A DNA stretch of 64,000 bases from positions 1 to 64,000 of the forward strand of contig JADLFU010000062.1 of NCBI GenBank assembly GCA_020849655.1, in the 5' to 3' direction. Positions 34,211 through 43,063 of this stretch are shown here, piece by piece (position 1 is the stretch's first letter; each line of letters begins with the position of its first letter). Origin of the DNA: Polyangiaceae bacterium. GTDB taxonomy: Bacteria; Myxococcota_A; Polyangia; Polyangiales; Polyangiaceae. The position numbers and the translations under genes are program-made. Under the pieces are notes generated by a model that was not told the origin of the DNA, ran no database searches, and saw only the letters and a list, made by a program, of their open reading frames with translations.

Positions 34211-35740
34211 TTACTTCGTCAGCTCCAGCTGGTCGACGACGGGATCGTCGCCGGCCGGCGTGAGGGCGCGCGCCTCGAGCGACAGCTTCGATCGCTCGAT
34301 CGTGAGCACCGCGTAGACGCCGATGGCGGGGCCCTTCGAGTAGTCGAAGGTCTTGTCCGTCCACGCCGAGGTGCCGGTGCCGTAGCCGTCCGCGCCCGAC
34401 CCCGCGCACACGACGTAGCTCGTGCCCGCGCCGATCACGGGCTTGCCGTCGGCGCCGAGCTTCAGCTTCTTCGAGCGCTCGTAGTTGTGGTCGTGGCCGT
34501 CGAGCACCAGATCGACGCCGGCCTCGTCCCAGAGCGGCGTCAGCGCCTTGCGCACCTCGAGCACCGCCTTGTCGTCGGCGTGGTTCGACGAGGTCCACTC
34601 GCCGTGGTGGTGCACGGCGAGGATCCACGGGTGCGCGGCGCGGTCCTTCACGGCCGCGTCGAGGTCGGCCTTCAGCCACGCGAGCGCCTGCTCGCGGTAG
34701 CCGGGCATCGCCGTCGCGCTGCCGATCGCGAAGTCGTCGAGGACGATGACGTGCGCGGGCCCCACCTCGAGCGAGAAGAACAGCTCGCTGAACTTCCCCT
34801 GCGCCGCCGGATCCTGCGGCTGCACGACCGTCGCGAAGAACGGCGACGAGTACGCCTCGTGGTTGCCCATCGCCTGGAGCAGGAGCATTCGCCCGAGCGT
34901 CGACGGGGCGCCGTCGACCCCGGTGGTGGCGCTGTCGAGCCACTTGCCGTACGCGCCCTGATCGGTCGCGAGATCGATCATGTCACCGGAGAACAGCTGC
35001 ACGTCGATGTCGCCGCGCTTCGCGAGGCGGCCCTGCAGGATCTGCCAGGCGTTCTTGTTCTCGCCGCGCGAGTCGCCGGTCGCAGCGATGACGACCTTGT
35101 CGTCGGCCGAGGTCGTCAGCGTGTGGAACGGGATGACGTCGCTCCACACCTCCTTGCCGGGCGGGCCGCCGCCGACGCGGTAGTAGTAGGTGGTCTTCGG
35201 CTCGAGGCCGCAGACGTGCGCCTCGTGCATGCGCAGATCGCTGCCGCCGATGGCCGCCTTGCCCTCGGGGACCACGTACGAGAAGCCGTCGACGCGGGTC
35301 GTCCACGCGGCGGGATCGGGGGACGTGCCGAGCTCGACGGTCGTCGCGGTGGTCTCGAGATCGGTCTCCCAGGCGATCGCGATCGTGCGGCTGGCGTCGA
35401 CCCGCCCCGCCGCGCCCGGCGCGACCGCCCCGCCGAGCCCGAGCCGCACCCGCTTCGGCTGCGGGGCGGCGCCGAGCGCCTGCTTCGCGAGCTCGGCGTC
35501 GCTCTTCGGCGCGAAGACGTCCGTGTACTCCATGCGAGGGGTCGTGTCGTACGCGCACGTCGACGGGGAGAGCGGCCGCGTCGCCCCGGTCGCGCCGCCC
35601 GCGCCGCCTGCGCCGCCCGCGCCTGCGCCGCCGGAGGGAGCGGGGGAGGGATCGCTCGACGACGAGCCGCAACCCTGCGCGGCGAAGGCGACGATCAGCA
35701 AGGGGGCGAGCGAGGCGAGGCGGCGCATCGCGCGCATCAT
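34211..35740 (-). CDS. Purple-acid-phosphatase-type metallophosphoesterase lipoprotein
   Basis: A 509-residue exported enzyme. A lipobox signal (FAAQGC) and Gly/Ala linker precede a fibronectin-like N-domain (IAWETDLETTATTVELG ... LEPKTTYYYRVGG). The metallophosphatase core carries GDSRGENKNAWQI, FSGDMIDLATDQGAYGKW, GNHEAY, VHHHGEWTSS and DGHDHNYERS. These motifs hold the dinuclear metal centre and the catalytic His. It would release phosphate from organic esters outside the cell. ATG 35740 is followed by a second in-frame ATG. It is the last gene after the RluA-type gene on the same strand. Confidence 0.88.
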   Translation of the reverse strand: MMRAMRRLASLAPLLIVAFAAQGCGSSSSDPSPAPSGGAGAGGAGGAGGATGATRPLSPSTCAYDTTPRMEYTDVFAPKSDAELAKQALGAAPQPKRVRLGLGGAVAPGAAGRVDASRTIAIAWETDLETTATTVELGTSPDPAAWTTRVDGFSYVVPEGKAAIGGSDLRMHEAHVCGLEPKTTYYYRVGGGPPGKEVWSDVIPFHTLTTSADDKVVIAATGDSRGENKNAWQILQGRLAKRGDIDVQLFSGDMIDLATDQGAYGKWLDSATTGVDGAPSTLGRMLLLQAMGNHEAYSSPFFATVVQPQDPAAQGKFSELFFSLEVGPAHVIVLDDFAIGSATAMPGYREQALAWLKADLDAAVKDRAAHPWILAVHHHGEWTSSNHADDKAVLEVRKALTPLWDEAGVDLVLDGHDHNYERSKKLKLGADGKPVIGAGTSYVVCAGSGADGYGTGTSAWTDKTFDYSKGPAIGVYAVLTIERSKLSLEARALTPAGDDPVVDQLELTK

Positions 35741-35755
35741 GTCAGCTTTCGACGG

Positions 35756-36697
35756 CTAGTTCGAGAGCGGCACGCCGGACGCGCGCGCGATCGAGGCGAG
35801 ATCCTCGGGCAGCGGGCTCTCCACGACGAACGGCGCGACCGCGGGGCCGCCATCGTACGCGACGCGCGACGCGTGCAGCGCGTGCCGGTCGAGCCCCTCT
35901 CGCGCGCTCGCGCCGTACAGCGTGTCGCCGAGGATGGGGCAGCGGAGCACCGCGAGGTGCGCGCGCACCTGGTGTCTCAGCGCGCGCGGGGCCTCCGCCT
36001 CGACGAGCGCCACGCCCGCGCCACGCGCGAGCACGCGGTACTCGGTGCGCGCGGCCCGCGGCTTCTCCCGCGCGACGTCGCGCGGGTGCAGGCACGCGAG
36101 GACGCGCCGCTGATCCTTCGGGTGCGGCGCGAGCGGCACGTCGACGACGCCCGCGTCGGGCAGCTCGTCGTCCTCGACGAGCGCGAGGTAGCGCTGGTGC
36201 AGGCGGCCCTCGCGCATCGCCTCGACGAGCTCGTCCCACGCGGTCCGCGTCCGCGCCGCGACGAGCACGCCCGAGGTGTCGTTGTCGAGGCGGTGCACGA
36301 GGCCCGGCTCGCGCGGGTTGTGCCCGTGCGACGCGAGCTCGGGGAACCGGCCGACCAGCGCGTTCGCGATCGTGCCGAGCTCTCCCGCGCGGAGCGGCGC
36401 GGTCGGGCGGCGCGGCGGCTTGTCGACGACGATCACGTCGTCGCGGAGCAGCAGCAGCGTGAGCGGAGAGTCGTCGGGCTGCGCGGCCTCGTCGAGCCGC
36501 TCGCCGAGCTCGACCGTCACCCGCGCGCCGGCGGCGAGCGACGCGCCCTTGTCGAGCCTGCGGCGGCCGAGGCGCACGCGCCCCTCGTCGAAGAGGCGCT
36601 TGACCGCGGCGCGCCCGAGCCCCGTCGCGCGCGCGACCAGCTTGTCGACGCGCGTGCCCGCGTCCGCGTCCGTGATCTCGATCGTCTGTTCGCTCAT
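35756..36697 (-). CDS. RluA-family pseudouridine synthase
   Basis: A 313-residue RNA pseudouridine synthase. An N-terminal S4-like region (RVDKLVARATGLGRAAVKRLFDEGRVRLGRR) precedes the catalytic domain with HRLDNDTSGVLV, whose Asp is the nucleophile, and HQVRAHLA, ILGDTLYG. It most resembles RluC/RluD-like enzymes. It starts 1 nt after the stop of the upstream gene. The target is probably 23S rRNA or tRNA, which cannot be decided from sequence. Confidence 0.92.
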   Translation of the reverse strand: MSEQTIEITDADAGTRVDKLVARATGLGRAAVKRLFDEGRVRLGRRRLDKGASLAAGARVTVELGERLDEAAQPDDSPLTLLLLRDDVIVVDKPPRRPTAPLRAGELGTIANALVGRFPELASHGHNPREPGLVHRLDNDTSGVLVAARTRTAWDELVEAMREGRLHQRYLALVEDDELPDAGVVDVPLAPHPKDQRRVLACLHPRDVAREKPRAARTEYRVLARGAGVALVEAEAPRALRHQVRAHLAVLRCPILGDTLYGASAREGLDRHALHASRVAYDGGPAVAPFVVESPLPEDLASIARASGVPLSN

Positions 36698-36698
36698 G

Positions 36699-38066
36699 TC
36701 AGAACGTCCCCTGGGTGGTCGCGCCGACGATGGGCACCGGCCCGCCCGGTGACGGCGAGAAGCCGAGCACCGTCGGCACCGGGAGCGGCCAGCGCGACAG
36801 GCGTGAGGGCGCACGATGGCGGGTCGCGACGAGCGCGAGCGTCGCGCCGCCCACCGCGCCCGCGAGCGTCGCGCCGATGAACCCGCGCCGATCGGTCGGC
36901 GTCGCGTCCCGTCGCAAGAGCGGGCTGCCGAGCGCGGCGCCGCCGAGCGCGCCGAGGCCCGCCCCGACGTCGAACAGGACGACGCGCGTCGGCGACGGAT
37001 CGATCTGCGTCCCGAGCACGCCGCCGACGAGCACGCCCGCGCCCGCGCCGTAGCCGAGGCCGCGGTTCGGGGTCTGGGAGAGCTCGCCGCGCGCGAGGTA
37101 CTCGCCCATCGCGCCGCCGAACGTGCCGAGCGCGCCGCCCGAGTGCGCGACGAGCGCGCCTCCCTGGGACACCTGCCGCTGCGACACCGCGAGCGTCGCC
37201 AGCCCGACCCCGCCGACGCCCGCTGCCAGCCCGAACGCGTAGCGGTTCATCCGTGGGCGCGCGCGGTACCCGTCGGAGAGCAGCAGCGCGGACGCGGTCG
37301 GCCACGTCATCGCGGCGTTCAGGTAGAGCGCCTCGCCCTGCGTGACGTCCCACTCGTCGGCCGCGATGAGCGACGCGCCGAGCCCGAGGCCCGTGCCGAC
37401 CGCCATCAGCGGGTAGAGGAGCCGATCGTCCTCGCTGCGGCTCGTCTTCTTGATCGCGAACCCGAGGAACCCCCCGTACGCCGCGGCGCTGAGCGCGAGC
37501 GCGCCGCGTCCGTCGGAGCGCGCCGGATCGGTGAGCGCGCGGGCGGGGCGCGACGATCGCGGCTCCTCTGCCCTCGTCGCCGCGGGGGTCGACACGAGAT
37601 CGCGGAGCATCACGACGAGGCGCAGCGACAGCGCGTCTTGCCGCACCCGCTCGGACCTCACGAGCAGCGTCTTGCTGCCGGGACGCGCGGCGACGATGCG
37701 CACGACGAGCTCGTTGCCGTCGCGCTCGACGCGCGGGGAGAGGATCCAGACGGCGCGCTTGTCGGCGAGCTCGACGAGGTCCGCGTCGCGCACGCCGGGC
37801 GGGATGTCGGGGCGCGCGTCGAGATCGATCGTGAGGCCGAGATCCTGCGCCGCCTCGGCGAGGATCGCGTCGATCTCCCGCGCCCTGTCGCGCAGCGGGC
37901 CGTCCTTCGGCGAGACGGCGCGCAGCTCGCCACCCGAGGGCCCGTCGCCCGCTGGTGTCGCCGTCGGCCACAAGAACGCGCCGCCCTCCGCGCGCGCCGC
38001 GCCGCCCGCCGTCGTGAGCCCGACCGCGAGCGCGATGCCTAGAACATCACGACGGCGTTGATCCAA
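36699..38066 (-). CDS. Exported protein with Gly-rich hydrophobic C-terminal segments
   Basis: A 455-residue protein of unknown function. The only start that gives a signal peptide is TTG at 38066 (MDQRRRDVLGIALAVGLTTAGGAARA), which overlaps the end of the upstream barrel gene by 28 bp. Residues about 30-180 look like a periplasmic domain (EIDAILAEAAQDLGLTIDLD, DLVELADKRAVWILSPRVERDGNELVVRIV). The C-terminal half has about seven Gly/Ala-rich hydrophobic stretches (for example GFAIKKTS, GALGTFGGAMGEYL, GLGYGAGAGVLVGGVLG). It may be an envelope channel or glycine-zipper protein. It is coupled to the RluA gene. Confidence 0.7.
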   Translation of the reverse strand: MDQRRRDVLGIALAVGLTTAGGAARAEGGAFLWPTATPAGDGPSGGELRAVSPKDGPLRDRAREIDAILAEAAQDLGLTIDLDARPDIPPGVRDADLVELADKRAVWILSPRVERDGNELVVRIVAARPGSKTLLVRSERVRQDALSLRLVVMLRDLVSTPAATRAEEPRSSRPARALTDPARSDGRGALALSAAAYGGFLGFAIKKTSRSEDDRLLYPLMAVGTGLGLGASLIAADEWDVTQGEALYLNAAMTWPTASALLLSDGYRARPRMNRYAFGLAAGVGGVGLATLAVSQRQVSQGGALVAHSGGALGTFGGAMGEYLARGELSQTPNRGLGYGAGAGVLVGGVLGTQIDPSPTRVVLFDVGAGLGALGGAALGSPLLRRDATPTDRRGFIGATLAGAVGGATLALVATRHRAPSRLSRWPLPVPTVLGFSPSPGGPVPIVGATTQGTF

Positions 38067-39586
38067 GCATCCCACTGGTCGGAGTCGTCGATCTTGAACC
38101 GGCGGCCCACGATGTCGAGCGGCGGACGGTACAGGGGGTTGGGGATGCCGGTGACCGCGCCGGAGCGCGTGCCGTTGGTGATCTGCTGGCAGGGGCCGGC
38201 CTTCGACGCGTCGTTGGTGAAGTTCGGGTTGCAGGGCTGATCGCCGGTGATGAAGTGGCCTTGCACCTTCGTGTAGCCGACGCCGACCTGGAACTTCACG
38301 TACTCCGCGGCCTGGTACATCGCGCTGCCCGACAGCGAGAAGCTGCCGTGCGCGGCGGCGTCGGTGAGGCCCGAGACGTAGATCTTCTGGCTGTTCGGGT
38401 TCACGAGGGAGTTGCCCCCGGTGCCCTGGAACGACGCGAAGTTGGGGCGGCGCACCGTCGGCGAGTCGGACGACCCGATCGCGTCGAAGAGCGGCGTGTA
38501 GTCGCGGCCCTCGGAGCGGTACGCGCCCGTGAACCGCAGGTCGAACGTGAGCCGCTGGAACTGCTCGCGCATCTCCCAGGGGATGAACTGGATGCCGACG
38601 ATCATCCACCCCTGCAGCGGCGGTCCCGCCGTGAGGACGCCGTCGACGCCCTTGACCTGCCCGTAGTCGCTGCTCGACTTCGCGAACTCGATGAGCGCGC
38701 GGAACCCGCCGTAGGGCTCCACGTACTTCACGCGGCGCGACATGATGGAGTGGATCTCGATCGCCGTCGTGCCCCGGCTGACGCCCGCGCTGCGCTGGCC
38801 CTTGAAGGAGCCCTCGAGCGAGCGGCCCTGCTCGTCCTGGTTGAGCTTCGCCGTGCCGCCGCCGGCGACGCCGTCGCGGTTGATGTCGCTCGGGTCCGCG
38901 CACTGCACCTGCGCGTTCTTCTGGTTGAGGCCGGCGCCGCCGGGGCCGCACGCGTGCATCGGCTCGCTGACGGTGAACCGCCCCTCGAAGCCGAACACCC
39001 ACGTCGGCTTCGTCGCGTCGCGGGCCTGGTTGAAGATGCCGAAGTCGAGGCCGAGCGCGAGGTACTCGATGCCGCTGCGGGTCGGCGACTTGAACGGCAA
39101 GCTGAACAGCTGCTCGCCCTGCGAGCCCGCGAGCACCGTCTTCTGCGCCTTCTCGCTGCCGTCGAGATCGGTGAGCTCGCGCGTGTTCGACAGGATGAAG
39201 GGCAGCCGCAGGTACAGGCCGATGTCCTTGTAGAGGCCGACGTCCGCGCGCAGGTTGAGGCGCGAGGTGACCTCCTTGTACGACGCGATGTTCATCGTGG
39301 AGACGTACCGGCCCGACGACAGCCCGGGCTGGTCGATGAAGCTCTCGCGGCGGATCTTCGCGCTCTGCCACGACTGCTGGTAGCCGAGCGTGAAGTGCAG
39401 ATCCCACGGGTTGCCGTTGTCGTCGTCGAACGCGTCGACGACGTTGGTGATCTCGCCGGGCTCGCTCATGATGCGCGGCTCGGACGCCTTCTTCGGCTCG
39501 GTGGCCGACGCCGCCGCCGGCGAGAGCGCCGCGACACCTGCGAGGAGCGCAAACATCCGCGAATGAGGCGTCGGGGATCGTCGCAT
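38039..39586 (-). CDS. Outer-membrane beta-barrel protein, unknown
   Basis: A 515-residue protein. A signal peptide (MRRSPTPHSRMFALLAGVAALSPAAASA) is followed by amphipathic strands typical of outer-membrane barrels (LHFTLGYQQSWQSAK, LNLRADVGLYKDIGLYLRLPF, YVKFQVGVGYTKVQGHF). The last residue is Phe (WINAVVMF), the usual BAM-recognition end. A Cys-containing loop (ACGPGGAGLNQKNAQVQC) is also present. The start at 39586 is supported by a TTGACA-N18-TACCGT promoter 11 nt upstream. A longer start at 39643 would overlap the Nudix stop. Confidence 0.8.
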   Translation of the reverse strand: MRRSPTPHSRMFALLAGVAALSPAAASATEPKKASEPRIMSEPGEITNVVDAFDDDNGNPWDLHFTLGYQQSWQSAKIRRESFIDQPGLSSGRYVSTMNIASYKEVTSRLNLRADVGLYKDIGLYLRLPFILSNTRELTDLDGSEKAQKTVLAGSQGEQLFSLPFKSPTRSGIEYLALGLDFGIFNQARDATKPTWVFGFEGRFTVSEPMHACGPGGAGLNQKNAQVQCADPSDINRDGVAGGGTAKLNQDEQGRSLEGSFKGQRSAGVSRGTTAIEIHSIMSRRVKYVEPYGGFRALIEFAKSSSDYGQVKGVDGVLTAGPPLQGWMIVGIQFIPWEMREQFQRLTFDLRFTGAYRSEGRDYTPLFDAIGSSDSPTVRRPNFASFQGTGGNSLVNPNSQKIYVSGLTDAAAHGSFSLSGSAMYQAAEYVKFQVGVGYTKVQGHFITGDQPCNPNFTNDASKAGPCQQITNGTRSGAVTGIPNPLYRPPLDIVGRRFKIDDSDQWDAWINAVVMF

Positions 39587-39597
39587 CGAACGCGGGG

Positions 39598-39627
39598 ACG
39601 GTACCGGCCTTGAAAGGGCCGTGTCAA
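39598..39627 (-). promoter_or_regulatory. sigma70-type promoter of the beta-barrel gene
   Basis: On the minus strand: TTGACA (39627-39622), 18-nt spacer, TACCGT (39603-39598), then 11 nt to the ATG at 39586. This is the best match to consensus in the window. Confidence 0.65.
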
Positions 39628-39639
39628 CGAGCGAACGGA

Positions 39640-40197
39640 TCATCCGACCTTCTCCGCCAGCTGGGAGAGGATGGCGAGCGTCGCCCCCCAGACCGTCTCG
39701 CCGTCGACGAGGTGGCTCGGCATGGGCGCGCGGAACGACAGCAGCTGCACCGGGCGCGGCGCGGGCGGCGTCGCGAACAGCGCGAGCGGGGCGTGGAACA
39801 CGCGCGCGACCTCGCGCTCGTCCGCGACCGGCGTGAAGCCCTCGGTGACCCACGCGACGTACGGCGTGACGACGTACCCCGTGATGGTCGTGTAGGGATC
39901 GAGCGCGCCGAGCACCTCGACCGCGCGGGGCGGCAGCCCGATCTCCTCGTGCGCCTCGCGGAGCGCGGTGTCGAGCAGCGTGGCGTCGGCGCCCTCGGGC
40001 TTGCCGCCCGGCAGCGCGACCTGCCCGCCGTGGCTGCGCAGGTGGGCGCTCTTGCGCACGAGCCACACGCGCGGCTCGCCGCCCTGGTCGAACAGCGCCG
40101 CGAGCACGGCGGAGGGGCGCCCCACGGCGAAGGGAGACGCGCGGGGCGGCGACGCCTGGAGGCTCGCGCGGACGTGCTCGGGATCGATCGCGCGCAC
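39640..40197 (-). CDS. NudL-type Nudix hydrolase (CoA pyrophosphatase-like)
   Basis: A 185-residue Nudix protein. The UPF0035 signature VRKSAHLRSHGGQVALPGG directly precedes the Nudix helix (GGKPEGADATLLDTALREAHEEIGL), whose REXXEE Glu residues bind metal. NudL-like enzymes hydrolyse CoA and related pyrophosphates. The long open frame upstream is shadow. GTG 40197 is supported by an extended -10 (TGCTACCGA, hexamer 40209-40204) 6 nt upstream. It is divergent from the kinase at 40270. Confidence 0.85.
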   Translation of the reverse strand: MRAIDPEHVRASLQASPPRASPFAVGRPSAVLAALFDQGGEPRVWLVRKSAHLRSHGGQVALPGGKPEGADATLLDTALREAHEEIGLPPRAVEVLGALDPYTTITGYVVTPYVAWVTEGFTPVADEREVARVFHAPLALFATPPAPRPVQLLSFRAPMPSHLVDGETVWGATLAILSQLAEKVG

Positions 40198-40269
40198 ACG
40201 CGCTCGGTAGCACGCCCGTGGGAACGCGTGACACGGCCGCGCGGGTCGCGCATATATCGTCCGCCTCCG

Positions 40270-42066
40270 ATGAGCGACGACCTCGACCCCTCCGCCGACG
40301 GCCTGATCGGCCAGGTGATCAGCGAGGGCCGGTACCGCGTCGTCGAGCGGATGGGCTCGGGCGGCATGGGCGCGGTGTACCGCGGCGAGCACCTCTTGCT
40401 GGCGAAGCGCGTCGCCATCAAGGTGCTGCACCCCGAGATGACCCGGATGCAGGAGGTCGTCGCGCGGTTCGAGCGAGAGGCGCGCGCCGCGGGGAACATC
40501 GAGCACCCGAACGTCGCGACGGCGACCGACTTCGGCAAGCTGCCGGACGGCTCGTTCTTCCTCGTGCTCGAGTACGTCGAGGGGCGCTCGCTGCGCGAGC
40601 TCGTCGCGCAGGGCCCCGTCGATCCGCTGCGCGCGGCGCACATCGCGCGGCAGGTGCTCGCGGCGCTCGTGCGCGCGCACGGGCTCGGCATCGTGCACCG
40701 CGATCTGAAGCCCGAGAACGTGATGCTCGTCGAGCGAGACGGCGACGTCGACTTCGTGAAGGTGCTCGATTTCGGGATCGCGAAGGTGCAGATGGGCGAG
40801 CTGGCGAAGCGCGCCGGCGGCACGGGTCCGCTGACGCAGGCGGGGCTCGTCTACGGCACGCCCGAGTACATGGCGCCGGAGCAGGCGCTCGGGCAGGAGG
40901 TCGACGCGCGCGCCGATCTCTACTCGCTCGGCGCGATGCTGTACGAGATGCTCTCGGGGCAGCTGCCCTTCGACGCGGCGAGCCCCGTCGCGCTGCTCGG
41001 CATGGTGGTGTCGAAGCCCGTCCCGCCGATGAGCGAGAAGGGCGCGACGGTGCCGCCCGCGCTCGAGGCGTTCACGGTGACCCTGCTCGCGAAGCTCCCG
41101 GAGGACAGGTTCGCCGACGCGCGCGCCGCGCTCGAGGCGCTCGACGCGGCGACCGGCGTCACGCCGCCTCCGTCGTCGCTCGCCTACCGCCCTCCCGTCT
41201 CGTCGCGCGCGAGCCTCGCGTCGCACCCCACGGTCGCGAGCGCGGCGCGCCCCGCCTCGCCCGCGAAGGGCCCGCCGCTCGCGCTCCTCGGCGCGGCGGG
41301 CGCGGGCGCGGTGCTCCTCCTGGCGCTGGTCGCGTTCCTCGCCCTCGGTCGGCGCGGCGACGCGGGCGCGATCTCCGAGGCGCAGGCGTCGGCGTCGGCC
41401 GCCGGATCGGCCGAGGCCCCGGTCCCCGCCGCGGCGACCGAGGACGAGCTCGCGGCGGCCACGTTCGGCGGCGTCGCGCCGCTCGACGCGCTCCACAAGA
41501 AGGACCCCGCCGACGCGCGGGTGACGCGCGCGCTCGCGAAGGCGCACCTCGACGCGAAGCACGCCCCCGAGGCCGTGGCCGCGTACGCCGAGCTGGTCGC
41601 CGCAGACCCCGCGGCGGCGCAGGACAAGTCGGTGCGCGAGGGGCTGGTCGCCGCGACGCACCTCGACGGAGGCGACGCGACGCTCCCGGCGATCGAGCGG
41701 CTCGGCGCGCTCGGCGCGGACGTCGTGTACGAGCTCGCGACCACGCCGAGGGTGCCGGCGAAGCTCCAGAAGCGCGCGCAGGCGGCGATGGGCGCGCCCG
41801 ATTTCCTCGTGCGCGCGTCGAGCGCCCTGAAGGTCGCGCTCGAGCTGCGCGCCGCGCGCAGGCCCTCGGCCGATCAGTGCAAGACCCGGCGTGAGCTGTT
41901 CGTCCGCGCGAAGGAGGAGGGGGACGCGAGGGCGCTGCCGTACCTCCTCGAGCTCACGCCGACGCGCGGCTGCGGCTTCTTGAAGCGCAGCGACTGTCAC
42001 CCGTGCCTGCGGGTCGACAATTCGCTGAACGAGGCGATCGCCGCGGTGCGCGGGCGTAACCAGTAG
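40270..42066 (+). CDS. Membrane-anchored Ser/Thr protein kinase
   Basis: A 598-residue kinase. An N-terminal Hanks domain (MGSGGMGAVY, K51, HRDLKPEN with D145, DFG at 168, GTPEYMAPEQ) is followed by a Pro/Ser/Ala juxtamembrane linker (about 295-335), one transmembrane helix (about 337-360) and a roughly 235-residue external domain. The external part is helical with a C-terminal Cys-rich end (CGFLKRSDCHPC). It probably senses an envelope signal and phosphorylates cytoplasmic proteins. TATATC at 40253-40258 lies 11 nt before the ATG. The last 70 bp overlap the convergent barrel gene. Confidence 0.92.
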   Translation: MSDDLDPSADGLIGQVISEGRYRVVERMGSGGMGAVYRGEHLLLAKRVAIKVLHPEMTRMQEVVARFEREARAAGNIEHPNVATATDFGKLPDGSFFLVLEYVEGRSLRELVAQGPVDPLRAAHIARQVLAALVRAHGLGIVHRDLKPENVMLVERDGDVDFVKVLDFGIAKVQMGELAKRAGGTGPLTQAGLVYGTPEYMAPEQALGQEVDARADLYSLGAMLYEMLSGQLPFDAASPVALLGMVVSKPVPPMSEKGATVPPALEAFTVTLLAKLPEDRFADARAALEALDAATGVTPPPSSLAYRPPVSSRASLASHPTVASAARPASPAKGPPLALLGAAGAGAVLLLALVAFLALGRRGDAGAISEAQASASAAGSAEAPVPAAATEDELAAATFGGVAPLDALHKKDPADARVTRALAKAHLDAKHAPEAVAAYAELVAADPAAAQDKSVREGLVAATHLDGGDATLPAIERLGALGADVVYELATTPRVPAKLQKRAQAAMGAPDFLVRASSALKVALELRAARRPSADQCKTRRELFVRAKEEGDARALPYLLELTPTRGCGFLKRSDCHPCLRVDNSLNEAIAAVRGRNQ

Positions 42067-43019
42067 AACGTGGCGCCGAGGCGCGCGAGCCCGCCGCCGG
42101 AGGTGTTCGTCGCGCGGCCGGTCTCCGGGTCGACGAACTCCGGGCGGACGCGCGCCGCCTCGTCGGTGCGGCCGCGGATGAACCCGATGACGTCGAACCC
42201 GAGCCCGAGCCCGCGCGACACGCGCCACTCGAGGCCCATGCCGCCCTGCAGCCCGAAGTACGTCCACTTCTCGGCCGGGCCGCCCGGCTGCGTCTCGACC
42301 TCGGCCGTCGACCACCCGAGGCCGCCCGTGAAGTAGACCTGCACCTTCGACCTCGGGTTGACGAAGACCATCGCGTTGATGGACATCGGCACCTCCTGTC
42401 GGCGGTAGCCGTTGTAGTCGCGCCCGCCGATGAAATCGAGATCGAGCTGCAGCGCGAAGCTCCGCACGGGGCGCGCGCGCAGGCCGATGCCGAGCCCGCC
42501 CATGCTGGCGTCCGGATCGGCGCCGCGGCCGCCGTGCATCGCGCCGCGCTTCTGGCCCATCATCGCGCCCTCGAGCCGCAGGTTGAACCCCCACTCGCTC
42601 CGGTCGACCCTCCTCGGCGGGGGCGGCGGGACCACGCGGATGGGCGCGGGCGGCGCGCGCTTCACGGGGGGGGCAGGCGGCGGCAGCCTGTGCGGTTGCG
42701 CGGGCGGCGTCGCGGGCGCGGTGTTGATGATGATGGTCGTGCCCCCCGAGGACGCGGGCACCTCGACCACGCCGCTCTGCGAGCCGTCGATCTTCTTCAC
42801 GTCGCGGCCGCGGGGCTTCTTCGGCGGAGGCGCGGGAGGATCGTCCTCGGACGGCTTGATCGACTCCTTGCGCTCCGCGGGCGCGTGCTCGCCCGCGGGC
42901 GGGCCCACCGAGACGTCCGCGCAGAACCACGCGCCCGGCGGGCACTTGCCGTCTGCGAGCGCCGGGCGCGCGACCGCGACGGCGGCGAGGGGGACGAGGG
43001 CTGCGAGAGTCCGACGCAT
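41997..43019 (-). CDS. Outer-membrane beta-barrel protein with proline-rich linker
   Basis: A 340-residue exported protein. A signal peptide (MRRTLAALVPLAAVAVARPALA) is followed by a Pro-rich linker of about 120 residues with an internal repeated-Thr/Ile strand, and then a C-terminal barrel (WGFNLRLEGAMMG, ALQLDLDFIGGRDYNG, VQVYFTGGLGWSTAEVE, RLGATFYWLRPR). The family's expected end is near ATFYWLRP; 15 extra residues lie antisense to the kinase gene. Good Shine-Dalgarno AAGGAG 8 nt from ATG 43019. A sigma-54-type -24/-12 motif is upstream at 43063-43048. Confidence 0.78.
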   Translation of the reverse strand: MRRTLAALVPLAAVAVARPALADGKCPPGAWFCADVSVGPPAGEHAPAERKESIKPSEDDPPAPPPKKPRGRDVKKIDGSQSGVVEVPASSGGTTIIINTAPATPPAQPHRLPPPAPPVKRAPPAPIRVVPPPPPRRVDRSEWGFNLRLEGAMMGQKRGAMHGGRGADPDASMGGLGIGLRARPVRSFALQLDLDFIGGRDYNGYRRQEVPMSINAMVFVNPRSKVQVYFTGGLGWSTAEVETQPGGPAEKWTYFGLQGGMGLEWRVSRGLGLGFDVIGFIRGRTDEAARVRPEFVDPETGRATNTSGGGLARLGATFYWLRPRTAAIASFSELSTRRHG

Positions 43020-43047
43020 GGGGCGCGCTCCTTGGGTGAGCGAGGTT

Positions 43048-43063
43048 AGCAACGGCGATGCCA
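43048..43063 (-). promoter_or_regulatory. Candidate sigma-54 (-24/-12) promoter
   Basis: On the minus strand the sequence reads TGGCATC-GCCG-TTGCT, matching the TGGCACG-N4-TTGCW sigma-54 consensus at all positions except two in the -24 box. The -24 GG and -12 GC spacing is exact. The predicted start point is about 43038, giving a leader of about 19 nt with Shine-Dalgarno before the barrel gene. A -10-like TAACCT also overlaps the area at 43048-43043. Confidence 0.45.

Noticed and set aside
36699-39407. A 902-residue minus-strand frame ending with the Gly-rich exported protein
   Set aside because: The upstream part is out of frame with the barrel gene at 38039 and looks like shadow. A TTG at 38066 gives a good signal peptide.
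39640-42945. A 1101-residue minus-strand open frame around the Nudix gene
   Set aside because: Nudix homology begins only near 40197. Upstream it is antisense to the kinase, with shadow composition.
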